Assembly (NCBI RefSeq): GCF_036924715.1
Contig: NZ_JAZHSB010000001.1
Location: forward strand, 3,649,001-3,713,000
DNA: 64,000 bases
Reading direction: 5' to 3'
DNA from: Bradyrhizobium sp. AZCC 1721
GTDB taxonomy: Bacteria > Pseudomonadota > Alphaproteobacteria > Rhizobiales > Xanthobacteraceae
How positions within the stretch are numbered: position 1 is the stretch's first letter; each line of letters begins with the position of its first letter. Of this stretch, positions 1-9,055 are shown piece by piece. The notes beneath the pieces were generated by a model, which ran no database searches, was not told the DNA's origin, and saw only the letters and a program-made list of their open reading frames with translations. A program made the translations under genes and the position numbers.

Positions 1-707
1 TCTTCGACAGCTTCTTTCTCAGCAATCGCGGCCTGATCATTCCGAAGCCGATCGGGGAGCCTGGCTTCGAGCCGTTCGTCGTCGCCTTGCTGGTCGCGAT
101 CGTCGCCGCGATCATGTTGTGGCGCTACGCGCGCCGTCAGCTCTTCCAAAGCGGCAAGGTGATCAAGGTCTGGCCCTACGCGCTCGGCATGGTTGTCGGC
201 CTGCCGTTGCTCAGCGTGCTGATTTTCGGCCTACCTGTCACGTTTGAGGTGCCCGTGCTCAGGGGCTTCAACTTCGCCGGCGGCTCACGCCTGATACCGG
301 AATTCGTTGCGCTGACGCTGGCGCTGTCGACCTACACGGCGGCCTTCATCGCCGAGATCGTGCGTGCGGGCATTCTTTCGGTGCACAAGGGCCAGATGGA
401 AGCCGGTTCCTCGCTCGGACTGCAGCGCGGTTCGGTGTTGCGGCTGATCGTGATCCCGCAGGCGATGCGCGTGATCCTGCCCCCGCTCACCAACCAGTAT
501 CTCAACCTGACCAAGAACTCCTCGCTGGCGGTTGCGATCGGCTATCCCGATCTGGTCTCGGTGTTCGCCGGAACCACGCTGAGCCAGACCGGGCAGGCGA
601 TCGAAATCATCGGTATCACCATGGGCGTCTATCTCCTGATCTCGCTGGTCACCAGCGCAATCATGAGTTTCTATGGATGGCGGATCAGCCGGAGCATGGG
701 CGGATGA
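1..707 (+). CDS. aapQ: Amino-acid ABC transporter permease AapQ, 3' part
   Basis: Inner-membrane permease of a general L-amino-acid importer; it pairs with AapM to form the channel. The gene is cut by the window start: the frame is open from base 3 and reads into the first in-frame ATG at 87, so the N-terminus is missing. Several hydrophobic segments are visible, and the EAA loop that docks the ATPase reads GQMEAGSSLGL, about residue 110 of the part seen from base 87. The stop overlaps the aapM start as ATGA, which indicates translational coupling. The periplasmic binding protein (aapJ) would be expected just upstream, outside the window. The family is secure; the name Aap rather than Bzt rests on the split aapQ-aapM-aapP order. 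Confidence 0.93.
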   Translation, partial: FDSFFLSNRGLIIPKPIGEPGFEPFVVALLVAIVAAIMLWRYARRQLFQSGKVIKVWPYALGMVVGLPLLSVLIFGLPVTFEVPVLRGFNFAGGSRLIPEFVALTLALSTYTAAFIAEIVRAGILSVHKGQMEAGSSLGLQRGSVLRLIVIPQAMRVILPPLTNQYLNLTKNSSLAVAIGYPDLVSVFAGTTLSQTGQAIEIIGITMGVYLLISLVTSAIMSFYGWRISRSMGG

Positions 708-2227
708 GCGACACGACCGCATCCAATTTCGTCCGTCAGGACCTCGTGCCGGAGCGGGCCGCGCCCGTGAAGACCACCGGGTTCATCGGCTTCCTGCGCA
801 CGCGGCTGTTCAATTCTCCGACCAATATCCTGATCACGATTGTCAGCCTGTTGCTGCTTTGGGTCACTGTCGTTCCGGCCGTGAAGTTCGCGCTGGTCGA
901 TGCGGTCTGGACCGGCACGGATCGGACGGCCTGTCTCGCTGAAAATGTTGGACGCCCGGTCGGCGCCTGTTGGCCGTTCATTCAAGCGAAGATTTACCAG
1001 TTCATCTATGGCTTCTACCCGGAGCCGGAGCGCTGGCGCGTCAACCTGACCTTCATTCTTGCCGCCATCCTGCTGGTTCCGCTGCTGATTCCGCGGCTGC
1101 CGGCCAAGGGTCCGAACGCCATTCTGTTCTTCGTGGCGTTACCTGTCGTCGCCTTCTTCCTGCTGCGCGGCGGTGGACTGGGGGGCTTCGGCGTGAGCTG
1201 GACCGCCGGGCTGCTGTCTGGCTTCAACGATAGCATCGGCGACGGCGGCAGGAAGCTCGTGGCCGCGGGCGAGGCGACGGCCGTTATCGGATCGCTGCTA
1301 TGGGTCCTCGGCAAGCTGATCGTACTGGTGAGCACGGTGATTGGCTGGGTACTGCTGCCGCTAACCTGGCTGCGCGATCAGATCCAGGCCTTCGGCCGGC
1401 CGGTCTGGACCGACCTCGCCGCGACCGCGTTGATCGTGTCGGCGCTGCTGTTCTGGCTCGGTGGCGGCTTGCGGTCCGGCTGGCGTCCGCTCATCACCTG
1501 CCTTGGGGTCTTTGTCGCCATCGCCTTCGTGATCGCGGTGATGGGTCTCGACAGCGGTGGACTTCCGGAGGTCGACACGCGGTTGTGGGGCGGCCTGCTG
1601 GTGACGCTGGTGGTGTCCGTTGTCGGCATCGTCGCCTCGATGCCGGTCGGCATCGCGCTCGCGCTGGGGCGGCGCTCGACCATTCCGCTGATCCGAATCT
1701 TCTCGATTGCCTTCATCGAGTTCTGGCGCGGCGTTCCGCTGATTACCGTGCTGTTCTTTGCAACCTACATGCTGCCGCTGTTCGTGCCTGCCGGCTTCAC
1801 CATCGACGGGCTGATGCGCGCCCTGATCGGCATCGCGCTGTTTGCCGGTGCGTACCAGGCCGAAGTCATCCGCGGGGGTCTGGCGGCGATTCCGCGCGGA
1901 CAAGGGGAGGCGGCGAGCGCGCTCGGCCTGTCCTGGGCCAAGACCACGGCGCTGATCGTGATGCCGCAGGCGCTGCGCCATGTCATCCCCGGTCTCGTCA
2001 ACAGCTTCATCGCGCTGTTCAAGGATACCTCGCTGGTCTCGATCGTTGCGCTGTTCGACCTGCTTGGCAGTCTGCGCGCCTCGTTCTCCGATCCGGTCTG
2101 GTCGACACCGACGACGCTGTTTACCGGCTTTGCCTTTGTCGGCATCATCTATTTCGTCTTCTGCTTCGGGATGTCGCGTTACTCGCTGTTCGTCGAGAAC
2201 CGGCTGAACGCCCATCGTCGCAACTGA
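704..2227 (+). CDS. aapM: Amino-acid ABC transporter permease AapM
   Basis: Second permease of the general amino-acid importer, 507 aa. It has a long N-terminal membrane region (about residues 35-270) with a large loop, then the conserved binding-protein-dependent transport domain (about 290-500). The EAA loop reads GQGEAASALGLSW. I chose the ATG at 704 because it overlaps the aapQ stop (ATGA); the in-frame ATG at 677 would reach far into aapQ. The great length compared with simple 220-aa permeases is normal for AapM/BztC. The aapP ATPase follows after 10 bases, so the genes form one operon. Confidence 0.95.
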   Translation: MSDTTASNFVRQDLVPERAAPVKTTGFIGFLRTRLFNSPTNILITIVSLLLLWVTVVPAVKFALVDAVWTGTDRTACLAENVGRPVGACWPFIQAKIYQFIYGFYPEPERWRVNLTFILAAILLVPLLIPRLPAKGPNAILFFVALPVVAFFLLRGGGLGGFGVSWTAGLLSGFNDSIGDGGRKLVAAGEATAVIGSLLWVLGKLIVLVSTVIGWVLLPLTWLRDQIQAFGRPVWTDLAATALIVSALLFWLGGGLRSGWRPLITCLGVFVAIAFVIAVMGLDSGGLPEVDTRLWGGLLVTLVVSVVGIVASMPVGIALALGRRSTIPLIRIFSIAFIEFWRGVPLITVLFFATYMLPLFVPAGFTIDGLMRALIGIALFAGAYQAEVIRGGLAAIPRGQGEAASALGLSWAKTTALIVMPQALRHVIPGLVNSFIALFKDTSLVSIVALFDLLGSLRASFSDPVWSTPTTLFTGFAFVGIIYFVFCFGMSRYSLFVENRLNAHRRN

Positions 2228-2237
2228 GTACATCACC

Positions 2238-2981
2238 ATGACCGCAAACTCGATCGTTGGCATCAACGCACTCAACAAATGGTACGGCGATTTTCACGTC
2301 CTGCGCGACATCAACCTCGATGTCGCCAAGGGCGAGCGGATCGTGATCTGCGGCCCCTCAGGTTCGGGCAAGTCGACGCTGATCCGCTGCATCAACGCGC
2401 TGGAGGAATTCCAGGAAGGACAGATCGTCGTCGAGGGCATCGAGCTCGGTCCGAACCTGCGGCGGGTGGATGAAGTTCGCCGCGAGGTCGGCATGGTGTT
2501 CCAGAGCTTCAACCTGTTTCCGCACCTGACCGTGCTGGAGAACTGCACGCTGGCGCCGATCTGGGTACGCAACATTCCGAAAAAGGACGCGGAGGCGACC
2601 GCGATGAAATTCCTGGAGCGGGTCAAGATCCCGCATCAGGCCAACAAATATCCCGGCCAAATGTCGGGCGGTCAGCAGCAGCGCGTTGCCATTGCCCGCG
2701 CGCTGACCATGAATCCGAAGGTGATGCTGTTCGACGAGCCGACCTCGGCGCTCGACCCGGAAATGGTCAAGGAAGTGCTCGACACCATGGTCGACCTCGC
2801 CAAGGAAGGCATGACCATGCTGGTGGTCACCCACGAAATGGGATTTGCCCGCGAAGTCGCCAACCGCGTCGTCTTCATGGACGCTGGCCAGGTCATCGAG
2901 TCAAACACGCCGCATGAATTCTTCGCCAACCCGCAGCACGCGCGGACGAAGCTGTTCCTGAGTCAGATCTTGCGGCATTGA
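2238..2981 (+). CDS. aapP: Amino-acid ABC transporter ATP-binding protein AapP
   Basis: Cytoplasmic ATPase that powers the AapQM amino-acid importer, 247 aa, the usual size for polar-amino-acid ATPases. Walker A GPSGSGKS lies at residues 39-46, followed by the Q loop (VFQSFNLFPH), the signature MSGGQQQRVAIARAL, Walker B VMLFDEPTSALDPE and the switch histidine in VVTHEMGFA. It starts 10 bases after aapM and is the last gene of the operon. A long inverted repeat follows directly and separates it from the convergent cysteine synthase gene. Confidence 0.97.
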   Translation: MTANSIVGINALNKWYGDFHVLRDINLDVAKGERIVICGPSGSGKSTLIRCINALEEFQEGQIVVEGIELGPNLRRVDEVRREVGMVFQSFNLFPHLTVLENCTLAPIWVRNIPKKDAEATAMKFLERVKIPHQANKYPGQMSGGQQQRVAIARALTMNPKVMLFDEPTSALDPEMVKEVLDTMVDLAKEGMTMLVVTHEMGFAREVANRVVFMDAGQVIESNTPHEFFANPQHARTKLFLSQILRH

Positions 2982-2988
2982 AGATGGG

Positions 2989-3035
2989 GAGTGGCGAATG
3001 GCGAATAGGGAAACGCCATTCGCTATTCGCCACTC
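2989..3035. terminator. Long inverted repeat between convergent genes
   Basis: Two 21-base arms (2989-3009 and 3015-3035) are almost perfectly complementary, with one G-T type mismatch, around a five-base loop. Each arm also contains the short motif GGCGAAT twice. It sits between the 3' ends of aapP (+) and the cysteine synthase gene (-), so a shared bidirectional terminator is likely. There is no long T tract on either side, so it could also be a dispersed palindromic repeat. Confidence 0.65.
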
Positions 3036-3040
3036 GCCTC

Positions 3041-4081
3041 TTAAACCTTCTCGAACGGCACGTCGATCTTGGTACGCTTTTCCAGCCATGCCGGCACCGG
3101 CAGGTTCTTCGAGCGCATGAATGCCGGATTGAACAGCTTTGACTGATAGCGGCCGCCGGAATCGGCCAGCACGGTGACGATGGTCTTGCCGGGTCCGAGC
3201 TGCTTTGCCAATCGGATCGCGCCAGCGACGTTGATACCGGTGGAGCCGCCGAGGCACAGGCCTTCCTGCTCGAGCAGTTCGTAGATCACCGTTACGGCTT
3301 CCTCGTCGGAAACCAGGAAAGCGTCATCGACAACAGCGGTCTCGATGATGGGCGTGACGCGGCCGAGCCCGATTCCTTCGGTGATCGAGTCCCCTGGCGT
3401 CGATTTGGCCTGACCATGCTTGAACAGCTCGTACATCGCAAAGCCGTGCGGATCGGCACAGGCGGTCACGATGTCCTTGTTCTTTTCCTTCAGAAAGCGG
3501 CTGGCGCCCGCGAGCGTGCCGCCGGTGCCGACCGAGCAGATAAAGCCGTCGACCTTGCCGCCGGTCTGCTCCCAGATCTCAGGACCCGTGGATTCGTAAT
3601 GCGCCTTGGCGTTGTCGAGATTGTTCCACTGGTCGGCGAACAAAACGCCGTTCGGCTCGGTCTTGCGAAGCTGGTCAGCGAGCCGCCGCCCGACGTGCTG
3701 ATAATTGTTCGGATTGGAATAGGGCAGTTGCGGCACTTCGATGAGCTCGGCGCCGCACAGCCGCAGCATGTCCTTCTTTTCCTGGCTCTGCGTTTCCGGG
3801 ATCAGGATCAGCGTGCGGTAACCGCGGGCGCTGGCGACCACGGCGAGCCCGATGCCGGTATTGCCGGCGGTTGATTCCACCACGAGCCCGCCCGGTTTGA
3901 GATCGCCGCGCTTTTCGGCCTCGAGGATCATCCATTTGCCGGCGCGGTCCTTGACCGACTGGCCGGGATTCATGAATTCGGCCTTGCCGAGAATGGTGCA
4001 GCCGGTCGCTTCCGAAGCGTGCTTTAGCTTGATGAGGGGCGTGTTGCCGATCGCTTCGATGACGTCTTTGTTGAAGGCCAT
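3041..4081 (-). CDS. cysK: Cysteine synthase (O-acetylserine sulfhydrylase)
   Basis: PLP enzyme that forms L-cysteine from O-acetylserine and sulfide in the cytoplasm, 346 aa. The PLP lysine is K44 in NPGQSVKDRAGKW; the substrate loop reads ESTAGNTGIGLA (about 69-80) and the phosphate-binding loop GTGGTLAGASR (about 185-195). The C-terminus is longer than in the 310-aa E. coli CysK. This longer form is often annotated as cysteine synthase A in rhizobia. Cystathionine beta-synthase-like activity cannot be excluded from sequence alone. It is a single gene, convergent with aapP. Confidence 0.92.
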   Translation of the reverse strand: MAFNKDVIEAIGNTPLIKLKHASEATGCTILGKAEFMNPGQSVKDRAGKWMILEAEKRGDLKPGGLVVESTAGNTGIGLAVVASARGYRTLILIPETQSQEKKDMLRLCGAELIEVPQLPYSNPNNYQHVGRRLADQLRKTEPNGVLFADQWNNLDNAKAHYESTGPEIWEQTGGKVDGFICSVGTGGTLAGASRFLKEKNKDIVTACADPHGFAMYELFKHGQAKSTPGDSITEGIGLGRVTPIIETAVVDDAFLVSDEEAVTVIYELLEQEGLCLGGSTGINVAGAIRLAKQLGPGKTIVTVLADSGGRYQSKLFNPAFMRSKNLPVPAWLEKRTKIDVPFEKV

Positions 4082-4171
4082 GTTTTTGAAATCGCCGGTT
4101 CGTTTGCCTAATCGTTAGGCGACCCTAAAGGAGGGCCGCCAGCCATACAAGCCAGCGTTGGGGCAGGGCGA

Positions 4172-5401
4172 TCAGTCCGATTTCGCAAACACCACCTGGC
4201 GCACGTCGATATTTCCGGACAGGAAACCGGCCTCGCAATAGGCGAGGTAATATTCCCACAGCCGCCGGAAGCGATCGTCGAAACCCGACGGCGTCAGGTT
4301 CGGCCAGGCCGCGCGGAAATTGCTTCGCCAGATCGCGAGCGTCTTGGCATAATCTTGCCCAAAGATGCGTTCGCGGATGACGGGAACGCCGAAGCGTTCG
4401 CCGAGCGTTTTCAGGATCTGCGGCGACGGCAGCATGCCGCCCGGAAAGACGTAGCGCTGGATGAAGTCGACTTCGCGGCGATAGGCCTGGAACAGGCTGT
4501 CCTGGATGGTGATGGCCTGGATACCGGCGAGGCCACCCGGCAGCAGGCGGTCGCGCAACTGTGAAAAATATTTCGGCCAGAATTGCTCGCCAACCGCCTC
4601 GATCATCTCGATCGAGACGATCCGGTCATAGCGGTCGCGCTCGTCGCGGTAGTCCTGCAGCTTGATCTCGACCCTATCGCCGAGTCCGGCGTTCTGAATG
4701 CGCGCCTGTGCGAAATCGCGCTGTTCCTTGCTGATGGTGAGGCCTACGACCTTGGCGCCGAACGTCTTGGCGGCGTATTCGGCAAAGCCGCCCCAGCCGC
4801 AGCCGATCTCCAATAGCTTCTGGCCCGGCCGCAGATCGATGGCCTCGGCGAGCCGTCGGTATTTGTTGTGCTGCGCAGCCGTCAGGTCGGGCGTGTCGTC
4901 CTCGAACAGCGCCGACGAATAGGTCATGCTGGGATCGAGCCAGGCCGAATAGAAGGCGTTGCCGATGTCGTAATGCGCATAGATGTTGCGGCGAGCCTGC
5001 CGCTTTGTGTTGCGGTTGAGCCAATGCCTGACGGCCTGGAAGGTGCGCGTCAGCGGGTTGCCGATCAGCATGGTCTGCATCCAGTCCTGGTTGACGCAGA
5101 ACAAATAGAGGAATTGCGTGAGGTCGGGCGTGTCCCATTCGCCGCGCAGATAGGCTTCCGCAATGCCGATGTCGCCGCCGCGCACGAGCCGCGAGGCAAA
5201 CCCGTAATCGTAAATCTTCATCACGGCGGCAGGACCCGGCCCGTTGCCGCCCAACCGGACCACGCGGCCGTCGGCCAGTGTCACGTCGAGCGTGCCGTGT
5301 TGCAGCTTTGAACCAAAGCCCAGCGCCAGCCGGACCAGGCGGGGCAATTCCGGAAACGTCGCGTCTACAGTTTCCGATGTGACCGAAATCAACTCGGGCA
5401 T
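4172..5401 (-). CDS. cfa: Cyclopropane-fatty-acid-phospholipid synthase
   Basis: SAM-dependent enzyme that adds a methylene bridge to unsaturated acyl chains of membrane phospholipids. With the ATG at 5401 the protein has 409 aa, the normal family size. The conserved YAHYDIGNAFY block is at 141-151 and SAM motif I LEIGCGWGG at 197-205. Further conserved parts are SIEMIEAVGEQFW and the C-terminal IFGQDYAKTLAIW. The frame stays open to 5914, but that extension has no family features and would give an abnormal 580-aa protein. An ATG at 5440 (422 aa) is an alternative start; neither has a strong ribosome site. It is followed by a gap before cysK, so it is probably transcribed alone. Confidence 0.93.
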   Translation of the reverse strand: MPELISVTSETVDATFPELPRLVRLALGFGSKLQHGTLDVTLADGRVVRLGGNGPGPAAVMKIYDYGFASRLVRGGDIGIAEAYLRGEWDTPDLTQFLYLFCVNQDWMQTMLIGNPLTRTFQAVRHWLNRNTKRQARRNIYAHYDIGNAFYSAWLDPSMTYSSALFEDDTPDLTAAQHNKYRRLAEAIDLRPGQKLLEIGCGWGGFAEYAAKTFGAKVVGLTISKEQRDFAQARIQNAGLGDRVEIKLQDYRDERDRYDRIVSIEMIEAVGEQFWPKYFSQLRDRLLPGGLAGIQAITIQDSLFQAYRREVDFIQRYVFPGGMLPSPQILKTLGERFGVPVIRERIFGQDYAKTLAIWRSNFRAAWPNLTPSGFDDRFRRLWEYYLAYCEAGFLSGNIDVRQVVFAKSD

Positions 5402-6132
5402 GTGCGATCCATCGAATTGCGGTTTACCCGGGCTTCGCATGGCCGATCGACCCTGCTTCAATGCTTGGCACGGGGTGGACAACGCCGGCGAAGTATAGAC
5501 GTTGATTTTTCCACTCGCCAAGCCGGTATTGAAGGCCGCGCCCTCCGGTGGGACCGGCCGCATGCCTCGTGGAAGCTGTAGAGCGCCGCGCGGTTGACGC
5601 AGAGCAGCAGCGATTGCCGGTTTGAGTCGGCCACATCCAGATCGATCAGCAGGCTCGTCACGCGATAGCTGAGCGATGGCCGATCGGCTGCAGCCGCGCA
5701 TGCATGCTCGTGGAATCCCTATCCGGTCCATGCGCCGCAGAATCAGGGCCCTCCATTGCATGGTGCGAAATACGGCTGTTCCCGGAGTTTCAAATCGGCC
5801 ACAGGCCGGACTCCACTGTGCGAGGACCCGGTGTTGGACGTCAGAACGGGGGAAAAACCCCATGAAATCTTCGTAAGAATTCGGCGGTCCTGCGGCAGCC
5901 CTACATCGTTCCAAACCCTATAAAACAAGGGGAAGTGAGCTCTTTGTCGCCCGTTTTGCGCACCTGAACGTACGATCGGCGAGAGGCTGCGCGGGGCTGT
6001 CCGCGTGCTGATCGCAAGGCTAATATCGCGGTTCGGTTCCAACGGAAGCATCACCCCCGTGAACGTATCGCAGCCCAACAGGAGAAGCGCTCATATTGCG
6101 CCGGGCCGGGATTTGCCCGGTGGAGAACGGGT
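5402..6132. other. Intergenic region upstream of cfa and the efflux operon
   Basis: About 730 bases between divergent genes. The open frames here (including the upstream extension of cfa) have no recognisable protein features. It must hold the promoters of cfa (leftward) and of the RND operon (rightward), but I could not pick out a convincing promoter or operator. No local regulator gene is present for the efflux operon. Confidence 0.6.
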
Positions 6133-7620
6133 GTGACCCAGCGAATTGCAACTGCTGCGATCGAAGGTTGGCCTGTTCTCATTCCGGGCGGCAAGCGGCT
6201 GGCGCGATCGCTTGCCGTGCTTGGCCTCGTCGCCAGCTCCGCGGGCTGCATCCTGACCAAGGACCTTCCCGACCCTGCGCTCGACATCCCCGAAGGCTAC
6301 AAGGCGGCGCGGCTTTCGAAGGCCGCGGACGCACCGCCGACGCTCGACTGGTGGCGCGGATTTCGCTCGCGGGAGCTGACGGGCCTGATGGAGGAGGCGC
6401 AGACCGTCAATCTGGATATTGCGGCCGCCACCGCGCGGTTCAGGCAGGCCGATGCGCAGGCACGAATCGCGGGCGCGGCGCTGCTGCCAACTCTCAGCGG
6501 TACCGGTTCGGAGAGCTATTCCCGCACCTCCCGTTCGAGCGCCAGCGGCCTGTCCATTGGCGGCCGTGAGGTGGTCAACTATTCGGCATCGCTTAGCGCC
6601 AGCTACGAATTGGATTTCTGGGGCAAGAACCGCGACGCCGCCCAGGCGGCGGAGGAGACCGCGGTCGCCAGCCGCTTTGACCGCGACGTCATCGCGCTGA
6701 CCACGCTGACGACGGTTGCCAATGCCTATTTCCAGGTGCTCGCCGCGCAGGATCGGATTCGTACCGCACAGCGAAACATCGCGAGCGCCGAGCGCATCCT
6801 GAACGCCATCAAGGAGCGCTTCAGAGCCGGCACCGGTACCGACCTCGACGTCGCGCAACAGGAAAGCGTGGTGGCCAATCAGCGCGCGCTGGTGCCGCCG
6901 CTGCGGCAGACGCTCGACCAGAACATCAACGCGCTGGCAATCCTGGTGTCGCGTCCGCCGGAATCCGTGCGCGTCACCGGTGGAACCCTCAATCGGATTG
7001 CCGCGCCACGCGTCACGCCGGGCCTGCCTTCCGAGCTGTTGACGCAGCGCCCTGACATCCGCCGGCAGGAAGCGCAGCTTGCCTCGGCCACCGCCAATGT
7101 CGGCAGCGCCCGCGCGCAGTTCTTTCCGAGCATTCAACTGACGGGGCAGGGCGGTTATCAAAGCTCGGCGTTGACGGCGCTGTTTCAGCCGCAAGCCGCG
7201 TTCTTCAGCATGGTCGGCAGCCTGACCCAACCGATCTTCGACGGCGGCAGGATCCTCGGCAATTTCGAGCTCACCAAGGCGCTGCAGGATGAACTGCTGC
7301 AGACCTACCGCAAGACGGTGGTGCAGGCCTTTGCCGATGTCGATAACGCCCTGATGTCGATCCGCCAGACCACCGAGAGGCTGCGGCTGCAGCGCGAGGT
7401 CGTGGCGTCGTCGCGGCGGGCGTTTGAATTGTCCGAGCAGCAGTTGCGGGCCGGGACCGCCGACATCGTCGTTGTGCTAAATACGCAGCAAACATTATTC
7501 CAGGCCGAGGATGCGCTGTCGCAGGCTCAACTGGCCCGGCTGCTGGCAATCGTCAGCCTCTATCAGGCGCTGGGGGGCGGCTGGGAGCCCAGGATGGAAA
7601 GGCCGGTCGATGCTCTTTAA
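6133..7620 (+). CDS. RND efflux outer-membrane lipoprotein, NodT family
   Basis: Outer-membrane channel of a tripartite efflux pump, 495 aa. It starts with GTG, supported by a GGAG ribosome site at 6122-6125. The N-terminus carries a lipoprotein signal with the lipobox ASSAGC, lipidated Cys at residue 39. Two outer-membrane-efflux repeats follow, with long coiled helices and the typical SAELLTQRPDIRRQEAQLASA-like segment around residues 300-320. The fusion-protein gene starts inside its last codons, and the two pump genes follow, so it is the first gene of a four-gene operon. Putting the outer-membrane factor first is less common than last but known in rhizobia. Confidence 0.95.
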   Translation: MTQRIATAAIEGWPVLIPGGKRLARSLAVLGLVASSAGCILTKDLPDPALDIPEGYKAARLSKAADAPPTLDWWRGFRSRELTGLMEEAQTVNLDIAAATARFRQADAQARIAGAALLPTLSGTGSESYSRTSRSSASGLSIGGREVVNYSASLSASYELDFWGKNRDAAQAAEETAVASRFDRDVIALTTLTTVANAYFQVLAAQDRIRTAQRNIASAERILNAIKERFRAGTGTDLDVAQQESVVANQRALVPPLRQTLDQNINALAILVSRPPESVRVTGGTLNRIAAPRVTPGLPSELLTQRPDIRRQEAQLASATANVGSARAQFFPSIQLTGQGGYQSSALTALFQPQAAFFSMVGSLTQPIFDGGRILGNFELTKALQDELLQTYRKTVVQAFADVDNALMSIRQTTERLRLQREVVASSRRAFELSEQQLRAGTADIVVVLNTQQTLFQAEDALSQAQLARLLAIVSLYQALGGGWEPRMERPVDAL

Positions 7621-9007
7621 GCCGGAAGTGAAAGACGACCCGAAGACGGCGGGCAAGCGCGTCGTGCGCGGCATTGGCCGGCGGATGGTGTCACTTTCGA
7701 TCACGCTGTTGATCCTCGGCGGGCTCGGCTACCTCGGCTGGAACGCCTTTCAGCAGAAGCAGACCGGCCGTGGCGGGCTTGGCGCACGTCCCGATCTCCC
7801 GGTGCCGGTGCTGGCGGCTATGCCCCGCACGCAGGATGTGCCGGTCTATCTCGATGCCGTGGGCTCGGTCCGCGCGCTGAACACGGTGACGGTGCGCGCC
7901 CAGGTCGACGGCAAGCTGATCAAGGTGAACTTCGTCGAAGGTCAGGACGTCAAGCAGGGCGACGTGCTGGCCGAAATCGATCCCGTGATCTACCAGGCGC
8001 AGTACGATCAGGCGGTGGCGAAGAAGGCGCAGGACGAGGCGCTGCTGGCCAACCAGAAGCTCGATCTGGCGCGCTATCAGCAACTCGCCGCGTCGAATGC
8101 CGGCTCCAAGCAGCAGGCCGATACGCAGCGCGCCGTGGTCGCCCAGCAGGAAGCGCTGGTGCAGGCCGATCAGGCCGCGATCGACAATGCCAAGGCGATG
8201 CTCGGCTATACCAAGGTCATCGCCCCGTTGTCTGGGCGCGCCGGCCTGCGCCAGGTCGATCAGGGCAACATCATCCGCGCCTCCGACGTCACCGGCCTCG
8301 TCATCATCACCCAACTGCAGCCGATCGCCGTGCAGTTCAGCCTGCCGCAGCAGCAGATCGTGCGGGTCAACGCTGCCGCCGCCAGAGGCGTGCTGGCGGT
8401 GGACGTGTTCGGCAATGACGGCGTGAGCGTCATCGACACCGGTACGCTCAAAGGCATCGACAACCAGGTCGATCCGACCACCGGCACGCTGAAGCTCAAG
8501 GCGGAGTTTCCCAACGCCAAATTCCAGCTCTGGCCCGGACAGTTCGTCAATGTGCGGCTGAAGGTCGAAACGCTGGAGAAGGCGATCGTGGTGCCGAGCT
8601 CGGCGGTGCAACGTGGTCCGATTGGGACATTCAGCTATGTGATCGGCCCCAACAATGTCGCGACCGCAAAGCCGGTCGTGGTGACGCAGCAGAACGAAAA
8701 CGATGCCGTCATCGCGAGCGGCCTTTCGATTTCCGATCGCGTGGTGACCACCGGCTTTGCCAATCTGTCCGACGGCGCCAATGTCTTGATTGGCACCGAC
8801 GACAGGGCGCCAACAGCCGACCTCGCGCCGCGCAAGCGCAGCCGCAGCCCCGATGCCAAGGGAGACTCCAAGGCAGGTCCGGGCAAGGAGGGTCAAGCCA
8901 ACGATGGCGAGCGCCGCGGCAAGCGCGGCGAGGGCGATCAAAAGGGACAAACCGGCCCGGCGCCGGCCGAGCCAGCGCGCGGCGGCGCTGCGAAGTCGCA
9001 GCCATGA
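7610..9007 (+). CDS. RND efflux periplasmic membrane fusion protein (MdtA-like)
   Basis: Periplasmic adaptor linking the RND pumps to the outer-membrane factor, 465 aa. I chose the ATG at 7610, which overlaps the end of the previous gene by 11 bases. A single membrane anchor (about residues 27-45) is followed by the barrel-sandwich/lipoyl half motif TVRAQVDGKLIKVNF, an alpha-hairpin rich in Q and A (about 130-190), the second lipoyl half (VIAPLSGRAGLRQVD) and the beta-barrel part. The last 60 or so residues are a charged, low-complexity tail rich in K, G, R and D, without known function. MdtA is the closest named family. Confidence 0.94.
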   Translation: MLFKPEVKDDPKTAGKRVVRGIGRRMVSLSITLLILGGLGYLGWNAFQQKQTGRGGLGARPDLPVPVLAAMPRTQDVPVYLDAVGSVRALNTVTVRAQVDGKLIKVNFVEGQDVKQGDVLAEIDPVIYQAQYDQAVAKKAQDEALLANQKLDLARYQQLAASNAGSKQQADTQRAVVAQQEALVQADQAAIDNAKAMLGYTKVIAPLSGRAGLRQVDQGNIIRASDVTGLVIITQLQPIAVQFSLPQQQIVRVNAAAARGVLAVDVFGNDGVSVIDTGTLKGIDNQVDPTTGTLKLKAEFPNAKFQLWPGQFVNVRLKVETLEKAIVVPSSAVQRGPIGTFSYVIGPNNVATAKPVVVTQQNENDAVIASGLSISDRVVTTGFANLSDGANVLIGTDDRAPTADLAPRKRSRSPDAKGDSKAGPGKEGQANDGERRGKRGEGDQKGQTGPAPAEPARGGAAKSQP

Positions 9008-9055
9008 TCGATGCGCCGCACGCCTGAAATGAATTCGTAAAGTGAGCACGCAACC

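Noticed and set aside
5402..5914. N-terminal extension of the cyclopropane synthase to 580 aa
   Set aside because: No family similarity upstream of MPELIS, and the length would be abnormal; the upstream part is better seen as non-coding.
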